From positions 52,739,464-52,803,463 of the forward strand of contig NC_134015.1 of assembly GCF_040712315.1 (NCBI RefSeq): a stretch of 64,000 bases of DNA. The letters are read 5' to 3'. Shown here in pieces: positions 11,138-21,230 of the stretch. A program made the position numbers and the translations under genes. Source of the DNA: Castanea sativa. Its lineage: Eukaryota; Streptophyta; Magnoliopsida; Fagales; Fagaceae. The notes under the pieces were generated by a model. That model searched no databases. It saw only the letters and a list, made by a program, of their open reading frames with translations, and was not told where the DNA came from. Position 1 is the first letter of the stretch, and the number at the start of each line of letters is the position of its first letter.

Positions 11138-12638
11138 AAGGCGAAAATCACATTTTCGTTCCTATATCTTCACGTGTTTTCCACTTTTAGTCCCTATCTT
11201 GGAAAACGCGTCTCGTTTTTGTCCCTATCGTTACATCAGAGACGAAAATTGCACAAGTGGCAAACGGAGTACACTGTTGGCACACTAAAAGCTGACATGA
11301 CCATTAAAATAATAATAATAAATGTTTTTTGACTTTAAAAAATGCCAGCTCAGTATCTAAATAAAAAAAAAATTAACTAAATAAAAAAATCATAATAGAA
11401 TTAAAAATCAAAATTCACATGAATTTAAATCTAAAAGTATTTTCAACAAGATCATCAACCTAGATTTAAGAACTCAAAACGAAAAACCATTATCTACAGT
11501 ATCAACATCTAGTTCTACCACCACTTTAGACACAGCTCCGGGTTTTCTTTTCTTTTTAGATGGTCTAGAGGGTGCAGACATGGTGGAACTTGGACTTTCA
11601 TATTTCCTTTTCTTTTTAGATGATCCACTACAAATCTCATTGTGCCTTGGGCTAGCAGGAGCAAGGTGCCCATACGCTTCACCTTTCAACCCAAGCCGTG
11701 TCATCTCTTCAATTTTAGACGGGTATGGACAACTACTGACTCGATCAGAAGAACTTGCAACATTCTGCAATCGCAAGTTAGCATCTTCAGTCCTTTTGTA
11801 TTCAGAACCAAAATCTTCATCATCAATATTTTCGCCTCCATCCCCAAGCTTTGAATTCGTAAGCAAAGTTCCTCCTTGCTGGCAACAAAACGCTTCTCAA
11901 CAACAAAATCCAAAAACTCTTCAACGGATCTGGGTTTTTGAGTTTGATATAATTTTATATTGTTGTGGATCTGTGGGATTGTTTTTGAGCTATTTTTGGA
12001 TTATGGGTTTTGTTCGGATCTGGGTTCCTCTTCTTTTTTTTTTTTTCTTTTTTTTTTTTTTGGTAATGAATTTATGGGTTTCTCATTGAATGGGGTTTAA
12101 TGGATTTCTGGAATTTGATTTTGATGAGGGTTGAATTCGTGTAAAGAATTTGAGTGGGATGGAGAAATTGTGCAATATGTGGAGTTTGGTAGAAGTTTTG
12201 GTGGGTGTTTGGCAGAGATTTTGTGGCAGTGACAGTGGTTTTTGTGCAATCTGTGGTTTTTGGTTTTCAATTTTGACATCTTTAAGTTTGGGTTGGTGTT
12301 CTTGTTTAAGATAGTTTTAGATCTTAATTCATGTGAATTTTGATTTTTTTTTTATTTCGTTAAAATTAATAAATTAATTTTTTTAATTTAGATGCTGACG
12401 TGTTATTTTTTAATATCAAATAACATTTATTATTATTATTTTGATGGTCACGTCAACTTTTAGTGTGCCAACAGTGCACTCTGTTTGCCACTTGTGCAAT
12501 TTCGGTCTTTGATGTAACGACAGGAATAAAAACGAGACGTGTTTTCCAGGATAGAGACTAAAAGCGGTGAAAAAAAAAGTTAGAGACCAAAATGAGAATC
12601 ACGTAAAAATGTAGGGAGGGAAATGTGGTTTTCGCCTT
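11138..12638. mobile_element. Long-TIR DNA transposon carrying a gene fragment (Pack-MULE-like)
   Basis: Two terminal inverted repeats of about 290-315 bp (11138-11428 and 12324-12638) match over their whole length. Both start AAGGCGAAAA and include 'ttgcacaagtggcaaac', 'actgttggcacactaaaag' and the (ATT)n block. The interior (11430-12320) differs in texture and encodes a protein-like stretch on the minus strand. Long TIRs plus captured host sequence point to a MULE/Pack-MULE-like element. I could not find a convincing 9-bp target duplication, so the superfamily is inferred. Confidence 0.7.
11474..11913 (-). pseudogene. Captured host gene fragment inside the long-TIR element
   Basis: On the minus strand, a frame from about 11913 reads EEFLDFVVEKRFVASKEELC. 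A second frame (11866-11474) then reads LGDGGENIDDEDFGSEYKRT, followed by PYPSKIEEMTRLGLKGEAYG and two KKKRK clusters (SGSSKKKRKYESP and PSRPSKKKRKPG), ending VDTVDNGFSF. The KKKRK clusters look like nuclear localisation signals, so the parent gene may encode a nuclear protein. I do not recognise the family with confidence. The frame change between the two parts suggests an exon junction or a lesion. The sequence to the right (11940-12300) looks like promoter/5'UTR or intron DNA. Confidence 0.5.
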
Positions 12639-12851
12639 ACATCAACTATTGCAATACGAAATTAAAAACAAAATGTAATTACATCAAATAATTTCCGAGA
12701 AAAATTTATCAAATAATATAAGTTTTGGACAAGTTTATGGGACCAAAAATGAATGCCCTTCCAAAATTAACAAAGTTAATTATAAAAACAAATAGTTCAA
12801 ACAAAAATATAAGGATGATATATATGTACACACACACACACACACATATAT

Positions 12852-12960
12852 ATATCTGTTATCTGTTGTGCTTCCGCGTTCTACGCTGTCGTCCTTCCCC
12901 CTTTATGATATCTGTTATCTATTGTGCTTCCGCCTTCTGCGCTGTCGTCCTTCCCCCTTT
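12852..12960 (+). repeat. Left terminal repeat of pararetrovirus-like element, two tandem 57-bp units
   Basis: Two units beginning TATCTGTTATCT and ending CCTTCCCCCTTTATG lie head to tail (12852-12908 and 12909-12963). A third, slightly diverged unit sits at the right end of the element (19599-19655). The left unit is preceded by (AC)n and (TA)n simple sequence. Confidence 0.8.
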
Positions 12961-12961
12961 A

Positions 12962-12974
12962 TGGTATCGGAGCC
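12962..12974 (+). promoter_or_regulatory. Primer-binding site complementary to tRNA-Met
   Basis: TGGTATCGGAGCC matches the plant initiator tRNA-Met primer-site consensus TGGTATCAGAGCC with one mismatch. It starts at the end of the second terminal unit. The right terminal copy at 19599-19656 stops within the same motif (TGGTAT). Confidence 0.75.
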
Positions 12975-13212
12975 ATTCTTTCCTTGGCCGATAGTGTTGT
13001 TGTGTCTTTCATATACTGTCCGTGTCTGTCTGACCTTGTGATACTTTGTTGTTGTGTCGATCTTGCCGTCGCTGGCGCCACCGCCATTGTAAAAAGTCCC
13101 AGATCCGAACAGTAAGGCCCGTGAAGCCAGGAGAGCGTGAGGGCGTGAGAGGAATAGGGTTGATGAACGGTATGTGTTGCAAAATGCAACGATTGTGAGA
13201 AAAATATGATAA

Positions 13213-15051
13213 TTGAGTGTTATAACTAAGTTAGATATTGATAGGATGTGGAGATCCGACTTCTCTGTCAGCTCTAGGACTGGTTGTCCTCCTGATATTG
13301 TGAATGAAGAAGACCTCATTGTTGGAGAAAGTGAGTACCCTGATTTCAGAAAATGGAATATCCCTAAGATTTCTACTAAATCTGTTTATGATCTTAATTG
13401 GGCTGAAAAAAGTATTTTATTTGAATATAGAGCTAGAACTGTTGAACAAACCTTTCTTATTTCTAAAAATCATGAAAAATGCTGTTTATTTTCCAAGAAA
13501 AATATTAATGAGTTTTTATCCAAGAAAAATCTTAAATATTTACACATTGGTTTGGTTCAAGTTGCTGTTAAACCTCTAACAAGAAAAGGTATTGATGCTT
13601 CTATGCTTATGTGTTTACGTGATGCTAGATTTAAGAAATTTAATAATAGTATTCTTAGCATGATTACTGCTTCTTTGTATGATGGTCCTGTTTACTTTGA
13701 TTGTTATCCTGATCTTGCTCTTGCTCTTGATGATCCTAATATTATTAAAGCTTTAACTTTGAATATATTGACATCTGATTATGATATGGATGATGGTAGT
13801 AGACCTTTTACTCTTATTCACCGAATTTTTTATAGATTGCTTGATTCCCAGCTAACTCCTCAGTCTAGAGGACGTGATCCTGCTGGAAAAACTATGTTGA
13901 TTCAATGTTCCACCCCTGATGCTAAGATCCAAGTCCCTAAAATGATTCAATGGCAAGATATTACTCTTCCCAGAGAATGGACTTTGGAATAAGTTGCACC
14001 ACCTGTTAAACCTATTTTTAATGAACTTGATCTTACTAAAATTGCTCAATATACTGATGGAACTGTTAAAATCTTTTTTGATGATACCAAATGTTTTCCT
14101 ACTAACAAACCTTTAAGAATCAATGAAGGAAGAAAATCCTTTGCTGGATCTGAAAGTTTTGTTAAAAGAAATTTTGATGTTGATGAATTTTTAAAAAAGA
14201 ATTTCGAACCATGTGATTTGAAGCTAAAAGGAGTTGCTAGCAACAATTCCCAAGTTAGCAATACCTATTATTCAACTAAACCTGAAAATGATCAAGAAGA
14301 AGAAGAAGATGCAAAATCTGATGCTCCTTCCGGATCTGATTTTCTCCCTATTGAAACTCCTCCCCCTTTCAAACATCTGCGTGTAATAAATTTGATGGAT
14401 ATGGATTTTGAAACTCCTGCTTTTCAAATTGATATGGTTGCTTTAAGTAATGAATTCTTTTCTAAAGCAAACCGGGATAAAAGAAAGTATTACCAAAGTA
14501 CTTTTTCTCAGCCTAAAAAAGATAGAATCAAAAGGAAATGGAGAGAGAAAATGAATTTGTTAAAACAACATATTTTGTTCTTTGATTATCTCGAGAATTA
14601 TTATGTTTCAAGAAATGAGGTTCATATCAATTACTTGAACGTAATAAAAAAATCTGCTTTTGTTAAACATGATAAAACTGTTGTTAAATCCAGTCATCCA
14701 CCTCTGGAAATTGTTTTGATTACTTGCAAAAATGATAAAGAAAGCACTAAGGTGAAAGCCTCCCCTTTCAAAATTGCTGATGATAAAACTCCTATTTTTG
14801 CCATTATTGAACAAAACAACTTTGCTAATGAGTCTTTGCATATTATTGGTCAACAACTTGACCGTATTGAAGAAAAAATTGTTGAAAAAATTGTTGAAAA
14901 AACTGCTATTACAAAACCTGAGAAACCTTTGATTGATTTACCTAGTCAAAGAAAAACTATTGATTTTAAAACTTCTCAGAGTAAGACTTTTGATTTGGTT
15001 AACTCCCAAGGATCAACTGTTGAAAAGATTGAAAAATGCTTTCTGATTTAA
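13213..15051 (+). pseudogene. Pararetroviral polyprotein, movement-protein region and linker
   Basis: The frame opens just after a TAA, so the original start is lost or lies further upstream. The region 13213-13990 has the marks of the 30K movement-protein superfamily as found in caulimovirids: a conserved core with HIGLVQVAVKPLTRKG, the LRDARFKKFNNSILSMI helix, the aspartate-containing GPVYFDCYPDLALALDD segment, then GKTMLIQ and a short C-terminal strand. Such proteins move virus between cells through plasmodesmata. A nonsense codon (TAA) at 13990 interrupts the frame, which otherwise continues to 15049. The downstream linker is acidic and ends in a short EEKIVEKIVEK coiled-coil-like stretch. 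A frameshift follows near 15040. Confidence 0.7.
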
Positions 15052-16715
15052 AAGTTAAAACCGAGCAAACTTCTACTTCTAGAAGCACTGCTTGTGCTAT
15101 TTCAAGAAATGAGAAAGAAATTGTTTCTAATGCCAACACAAATTCTGACTTATTATCTTCTGATTCTTTAAAAAATGTTTTTGATGATGGTTTAAGCTTA
15201 CCTGAAATTAAAAGATTTGTTGGAAAACCCAGTCCCACGTCTTTTACAAAAAATTGGTATTCTAAACCTACTCCCCCTGATTTACAGTTTGAGGAAAGAT
15301 CCTCTCAAACTTAATTTTCTGTTTCTGCTGATAAACTTTATGAATGGAATATTGATGGTTTGTTTGAACAAGAAATTATTAACAAAATGGCTCACATGTC
15401 TATGGTTGGTATTGCATACATAAACAATCATGACAATCTTGATCATCTTGATATTGTTGATTTACTTGCATCTGGTTTTACTGGTTCTCTTCGAGGTTGG
15501 TGGGATTCACATCTCACAGTAGAATCCAGAGAATCTATTAAACATGCTATTAAAAGAGACACTGATGGTATGCTCATTTTTTATGAAAATATTAATCGTG
15601 GTGTTCCTGATGGTGTCAATACTTTGGTTACACCATTCTTAAACATTTTGTTGGTACTCCATCTAATATTTCGTCTCGAATTTCTGATTATTTGAATAAT
15701 TTGAGATGTCCTACTATGTCTGATTATAGATGGTACCAAGATGTGTTTACTTCCAGAGTCATGCTCAGAAAAGACTCTACGAAGCCTTATTGGAAAGAGG
15801 GTTTATTGACGGTCTACCTCCTATTTTTGCTCATAAGGTAAAAAATGAATTAATTGGAAAAAATGATTCTATTGATTTTGATAATTTAACTTATGATGAT
15901 ATTTTTAGCACTATTAAAAAACTTGGAATTAATATGTGCAATGATGAAAAATGGTTAAAACAACAGTTAAAAGATAAAAAGAAAGCTAAATATAAAATGG
16001 GTAATTTCTGTGAACAATATGGTTTACCTCATATTGCCCCTTCCAGGCAAAAAGGAAAAAGTAAACATGATAAGGTTTACAAAAGTTATTCCATACAAAG
16101 CATAAAAGATACAGAACCCACTTTGTTAAACCCAATGATTTTTATGCTAAAAACAAATTTGCTTTTCGAAAACATGATAAACAAAGATCAGGTAAAGGTA
16201 AGTGCTTTAACTGTGGCAAATTTGGTCATTTCAGTAAAGACTGTAACCAACAACCTGGTAAATTGAAAAAGAAGCTGAACATGTTAAACATTGATAATAA
16301 TGATCAAAATCAACTATTTCAGATCCTTGAATCTGCTGCTTCAACTGATTCATTTGAAGATGATTTTTCCTCCTCATCTGATTCTGATTATCACTCCCGT
16401 AGTGATGTTTCTAAATCTCCTAATATTAAACTTGGCTGTAGAGATTCTTGTTGTAATGTAATTAAATCTGTTAAAATGTTAACCAAAAGTAAAGAGAATG
16501 ATGATTTACTATTAACTATGATAAGTAAAATTGAAGACCCTAATTTACAAAAAGATTATCTTGACAAGTTTTTGAAAAACTTAACAAAAGAAGATAAGGT
16601 TAAAAGACCTAATTCTACGATAAGTTTTGACGAAACTCTGAAAAGATTTAATAAGAATAAATCAAAAGAGATAACTGTTAATGATCTTCAATATGAAATA
16701 AAAACTATTAAATAA
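15052..16715 (+). pseudogene. Pararetroviral capsid/gag-like region with CCHC zinc knuckle
   Basis: After a frameshift the coding frame continues at 15052, with an in-frame stop at 15312. The YEWNIDGLFEQEI segment and GFTGSLRGWWDSHLT (about 15474-15516) are the capsid/gag signature of this group. Another frameshift leads to 15730-16110, and a return shift leads to a lysine-rich segment. There CFNCGKFGHFSKDC (16203-16244) is a perfect CX2CX4HX4C zinc knuckle for nucleic-acid binding. The following 450 bases encode an acidic, serine-rich tail. At least three frameshifts and one stop make the copy inactive. Confidence 0.7.
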
Positions 16716-16781
16716 GAAATAATTCAGTTAAAAAATGATATTAAAACTATTAAACATGATAATGATCATCTCAAATAAGAA

Positions 16782-17300
16782 TTGTTAATTCTAAAAATTG
16801 ATAAAAATATGGATAAACAACAATCTGATGATGATGAGCAAAAAGATGGAGATGAATCCGATCAACAAGCTTCTCCTTCTGGTAATGTTTCTGATCGTGT
16901 TTTGATTAATTTGATTGATAATCATTTGTCTCTTGTTAAACATGTGCTGCCCAAATGGTACACTAAAGTCAAAATTGTTGTTGCTCATGATTGATTCCGG
17001 TGCTGATGTTAACTGTATTCAAGAAGGACTGATTCCTTCTAAATATTTTGAAAATCTACTGAAAGATTAGTTTCTGCTAATGGAACTAAAATGAAAATCA
17101 AGTATGAATTGAACAATGCGCATGTTTGCCATGATAATGTTTGCTTTAAAATTCCCTCTGTACTTGTTGAAAACATGACTGATAATGTGATTCTTGGTTT
17201 GCCTTTTATTAACTCTTTGTATCCTTTCCTTACTGAAGGTGATGGAATTACTACTGATCCTTTTGGTAAAAAAGTAAAATTCAAATTTTGTTCAAAATGT
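16782..17300 (+). pseudogene. Pararetroviral aspartic protease region
   Basis: A lysine/aspartate-rich stretch (16782-16985) leads into MIDSGADVNCIQEG, beginning at 16987. DSGAD (16993-17007) is the retropepsin active-site motif. A stop follows near 17068. Another part of the frame then gives NVILGLPFINSLYPF (about 17187-17232), the second conserved retropepsin segment (ILG-x-PF). The protease would process the polyprotein. A reverse transcriptase would be expected next, but only about 400 bases of unassigned sequence follow before a different ORF begins. Confidence 0.65.
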
Positions 17301-17684
17301 GAGATTCATAATACTATAGTGATAAGGAAGTCCTTAGCAAGGTTCAAACTTGTCCGGAACAAGTCTTCTTCCTACCCCAATATTCCCAAAAATGTTCACT
17401 GTCATCCTAAAACTTATTGTCTTGCACAACTTAGAAATATTAATATTATACTTTGGCTTTTGAAACATATATTTCAAAAGGATTTCACTAATAAAATTTA
17501 CTCTCATTTTTCTAAAAAATATCCTATTGTTGAATTATTGACTATGGCCAATTGGCTTAACATCTACTCCCTTACTTGGCAGGAGAAAATAAGATTTAAT
17601 ACTATCATTACTAAGTGGAATATTATGACTTCTTCAGCAGAGAAGAGGAACAAGGGGGAAGCACCTGCACATGACTTTCCTTAA
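17301..17684 (+). pseudogene. Unassigned coding remnant after the protease
   Basis: The frame open from 17091 continues to 17684, past the protease, and includes IVELLTMANWLNIYSLTWQEK and a KRNKGEAP tail. I find no RT motif (no YxDD box, no LPxxY-type block). It could be a C-terminal polyprotein piece left after an internal deletion, or the end of an ORF in an RT-less genome. Confidence 0.35.
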
Positions 17685-17957
17685 GACGAAAGGTTCCCAA
17701 CGAGACATCCTTTTGTAATGCATGAAGGCGCATCTTCTGGAGTAAAATCCATTAATGCAACATCCCTTTAGGAATTTGCCCCGGCAGAGGTGACATATTC
17801 CAGTGATGATATCATATTAACCCTACAAGAAGTATTAAACAAAGATTTGCAATTCCATAATGGAGTCTATAGTGAATTACCAGATTCCATTAAATTCATT
17901 CTTGACAACCTTTAAGCTTCCCATTCTTCAAACCACCACAAGCTATTTGACAAAACC

Positions 17958-19060
17958 ATGAGAGCACTTGAAATTCACCTTGTTAACCTTGCTACCCAAA
18001 TTGTTGATCCCACTACTGAGAATGGTGCCTTTGCTGACCAACTTTTTAATTACCATGTTAACTCTCAAAACCATCATGATGAATCAAATCTGATTAGTCA
18101 ACTCTTTGGCAAAGAGGAAATCCATTCAATGGATAGAAAGACTATAATGGGTACTGATTTTGCTAGATTGAGTCTAAAAAACCAATCTTTGCTTAAAAGT
18201 GTTGTTGCCAACTTGCCTCCAGAAGTACAATCTTGTATTTCTGAAAGGCTATGACCAAAGATCTTGATCTTTGGCTTCAACATTTCAAAACCCTTGTTTC
18301 TATCGCCCCTACCATTGTTGAACCGGATGGTCCCAATAAAAGTTACATGAAAAAGAAATGGGGAAAATACTTTGGGAGTAGTCTCAGAGTACATGAAAAG
18401 ACCCATCCTTTCCCTGACCTTTTAATTAACTATGAAGACGGTACTGATATTGACCCCTTCTCGCTTTCCCAAATGTTCAAATCTGGTTTTGTCAGACTCA
18501 TCAAATTAACGAGTCATGATCAAATTAACCAATTTCCTGATATTATTCAAAAGACTGTTGTAGATGTTGTAGTAAACCCTTATGTATCCATTCGATGTTG
18601 GAGTACTTTGCCCAAATGGGAAAAGAATAATTGGATGAATGTTCAACCGTCCAAGCATCTTGTTCTTATTAATGGCTATACTCATCAAGGTCAGTGGTAA
18701 GAAGGAAATACTTATGTTTCACACAAACATCCTTACGCTCTTGCTGAATGTTGAAGAAGTTACTTTAATAATCGAATTCTTGATGTCTCTGAAGAGTTAT
18801 GGAATGATTACCATTTCTTTAATTGTACAGACAAAATTTCTGTTTTTGTCAATAAGCCTTATGCTTTTGCGGTCTAACACTTACAATGGACAGAACATGA
18901 TGACCCAAGAATATTTCTCACAAGAGATCCTGTTTATGAGCCATTAATGTATTGCGGATTCTGCAACAAATATTCAACTTACCATGAACATGAATGCAAT
19001 AATGATCCACCTTGGGATCCTTGTCCCGAATGGGAACCTGATGAAGGATACTCTACCTAA
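17958..19060 (+). pseudogene. Second ORF region of the pararetrovirus-like element, function unknown
   Basis: Three overlapping frames carry protein-like sequence: 17958-18254 (helical; LVNLATQIVDPTTENGAFAD), 18251-18700 (KDLDLWLQHFKTL, then KWGKYFGSSLRVHEKTHPFP) and, with shifts, about 18700-19060. The last part includes YCGFCNKYSTYHEHECNNDP, a cysteine/histidine cluster that may bind zinc. An 11-bp-scale overlap at 18251 and later stops suggest frameshift damage in one long ORF. I do not recognise the family. Its position before the control region fits a downstream accessory ORF. Confidence 0.4.
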
Positions 19061-19229
19061 TGGCCATTGATATTCACTCAAAAGTAAAAGTATTTACTAC
19101 TGCCTTCCATGATGACAATATTGACTGCTTTTGGCACTACCAGCCAAACTACTTTCGGTCTCAAAAGCCATCATGATTCCTTCCGGATATTGCGCTCCTG
19201 TTGCCCCTCACGGGTGCTAATATGAATAG

Positions 19230-19500
19230 TAAAAAAGTCACTGTTCACTTTTCACTGTTCACTGCTTTATTTACTTATTTAAGGGGGGTTGTCCCTTATT
19301 GTTAAACTCAGAATCTTTTCAAAGATTTCCCTTAGAACTCTCTCTAGGACTTCCTTAGATCAAGATATCTCACTGATACACAAAGCTTGTAACTAGAACC
19401 AGGACTAGCTTTCAAGCCTTATACTATTTATCCCACTGATCCCTTTGGATCTTGTTGCTACTACTACTACTGTAAGTGTTTTGATGTACATTCAATAAAC
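19230..19500 (+). promoter_or_regulatory. Pararetroviral control region: TATA box and poly(A) signal
   Basis: A repeated 'cactgttcact' block (about 19239-19264) precedes a TATTTAA box at 19276-19282. An AATAAA signal lies at 19494-19499, about 215 bases further on. This is the arrangement expected if transcription of a circular genome starts here and ends after passing the signal again. The assignment is by position and motif only. Confidence 0.55.
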
Positions 19501-20161
19501 ACTTCTGTTTTCAATACTTTGAATTATTTTGATATACAATTGCTTGGCTGGTTCTACCGCCTTACTTTTAATTATCATTTACTTTGAAGATATCCTATAT
19601 ATCTGTTATTTGTTGTGCTTCTGCCTTCTGCGCTGTCGTCCTTCTCCTTTATGGTATATATATATATTAAGTAAACCTCACACTCGCGTGCAAAAGAGGC
19701 GAGGTTAATTTTGCCAAATTTATGGCAGCCAAGCTCACTGCCACAATGTCACTACCCATTAAAAAAAAGGGATAAGATATTAAGATGTTAAAGGGTGAAT
19801 ATTATGAAGTGAAATTGTTTCACAACTGCTACCAGCAAAGAAATACAAAAGACTAAAAAAGTAGAAAAGTTACAAACTCTCATTACCCACTACACCTTCT
19901 ATAAAGTATTGTATACTTTGTTTACCAGATAACCAATAGCTATTCACTTCAGTTGGCGAAATGGGAATCAAGTGAGTTTGGCTGCCCCCATTAAGAGCAT
20001 TAGTTGGAACTAGTCACTTTCCACTAGGTTGTGTTTGGTTTCAAGTTGATGAAATAAAAATTTCATTGGTTTTGGGTTTTGAATTAACACTGATTTTGCC
20101 CATTTTGTTATATGGATGTTTATTATTTACTTATTTATTATTATTACTATTATTATGGTTT

Positions 20162-20338
20162 ATTTTATTTTATTTTATTTTTTTATATATATAAGATAGA
20201 ATTTCTACTCTAACTTAATCTAAGTGTATATGTGTGTGAAGCTTCCTTCTGGAGACTTGAACCCCAACTCTTGCCCCTCACACCCCACAAGCACTTATAC
20301 TTATGAAATGACCACTGCACCAAGGGTGCGCGGTGGTT
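20162..20338 (-). mobile_element. tRNA-derived SINE (copy 1)
   Basis: On the minus strand the element begins near the CACCGCGCACCCTTGG block. It has an A-box-like TGGTGCAGTGGTCAT and a B-box-like GGTTCAAGTCTCC, and ends in an A/T-rich tail. It is flanked by a perfect 12-bp target duplication, TTATTATGGTTT, at 20150-20161 and 20339-20350. The paralogous site near 41300 and the one near 27760 lack the insertion. Confidence 0.85.
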
Positions 20339-20746
20339 TTATTATGGTTTCTTATTTTGGCATGGTAGGTATTGGGATCTTGTTTTTTGAGTTTTTACTG
20401 GTGGGTAATTAGTGTATTAACTATTAAGTATATATAAGAGTGTTGTTTGGGTGAGACCCTTTTGGTGTAAGAGTCCATTAATGTAAGATTGGTTGGTTAA
20501 ATTGAAGACATAATTTTGTAAGGGGGAAAAATTAATGAGTTTGGATTTTGGATTTTCACTTATTTTTCCTATCTTGTTATGTTGGTGCTTGATTTTTAGT
20601 TTTTAGGTTTTTTCTTTGACCTTGCATTGATTGGGATTTTGATTGTGCACTCTTGTTTTGAGCTTGATTAATGAGTAATTAGTGTATTAAGTGTAAGGGG
20701 CTTGTTTTGGTGAGACTTTTTCGTGTGGGAGTCCATTGCACTTAGG

Positions 20747-20942
20747 GTCTGTTTGGGATTTGCTTATTTTGCTGAAAGTGAAAACTTTTTGCTAAAAGTA
20801 TTGTAAATAAAGGTAAAAGTTAGCTAAAATAGTACAATGAGACCTATAAATAGTACCAAAAAGTGCAGTGTGACGCATAAATAGTAGCAAAAATAAGCTG
20901 AATAGTAAAATAAGCTGATTTTTTAAGCTAGAGCCAAACACA
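20747..20942. mobile_element. hAT-like MITE with 8-bp target duplication
   Basis: A 196-bp element with ends GTCTGTTTGGG...GAGCCAAACACA is flanked by perfect CACTTAGG at 20739-20746 and 20943-20950. An 8-bp duplication fits hAT. The interior has 'aaatagta' and 'taagctgatttttt' repeats. The paralogous site near 41725 is empty. Confidence 0.8.
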
Positions 20943-20950
20943 CACTTAGG

Positions 20951-21006
20951 TGGAGTTTGGATCCAGCTTATGCGTTTTGCGTCTGCGTTTTGTTTTGTTT
21001 TGTTTT

Positions 21007-21038
<32 letters not shown>

Positions 21039-21230
21039 CTGCTGCGGGGGGACAGGCGCGCAGTGTGCGCGTACTGTGCGTGCACTGTGCACGCACTGTT
21101 CATGTACGTTTTTAACAATTTTTTATTAAAAATGGGTCCCGCAGTACTATTTACACATTTAAAAATTATTTTGCTACAGTGTTTTCAGTTTTCAGTTTTC
21201 AGCAATAAGTTCTATCCAAACGGGACTTTA
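20951..21230. mobile_element. Second MITE, adjacent to the first
   Basis: The ends GTTTGGATCC (left) and ATCCAAACGGG (right) are inverted. The interior contains a poly(T) run and a dense GC palindrome (GCGTGCACTGTGCACGC near 21078-21094). It also carries 'gggtcccgcagtac' and 'ttgctacagtgttttcagtt', which recur in related MITEs. No clean target duplication is seen, probably because it sits next to the first MITE. Confidence 0.65.

Larger units (their letters stand above)
12852..19656 (+). mobile_element. Decayed endogenous pararetrovirus (caulimovirid-like), RT region absent
   Basis: In order, the element holds: a terminal repeat; a tRNA-Met-type primer site (12962-12974); a 30K-type movement-protein region; a capsid/gag-like region with a CCHC zinc knuckle; an aspartic protease with DSGAD; a further ORF region; a TATA/poly(A) control region (19270-19500); and the terminal repeat again, ending at the primer-site position. 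The content and order match Caulimoviridae, with florendovirus-like or petuvirus-like members closest in layout. Many stops and frameshifts show it is an old, inactive copy. About 6.8 kb is present. No reverse transcriptase or RNase H is found between the protease and the control region. The element lies between TA-rich tracts. Confidence 0.75.

Noticed and set aside
11580..12089. 169-codon open frame on the plus strand
   Set aside because: It lies antisense to the captured fragment and ends in phenylalanine runs from poly(T); the minus-strand frames have more protein-like composition.
16791..17284. Minus-strand frames over the protease region
   Set aside because: Antisense shadows of the pararetroviral polyprotein.
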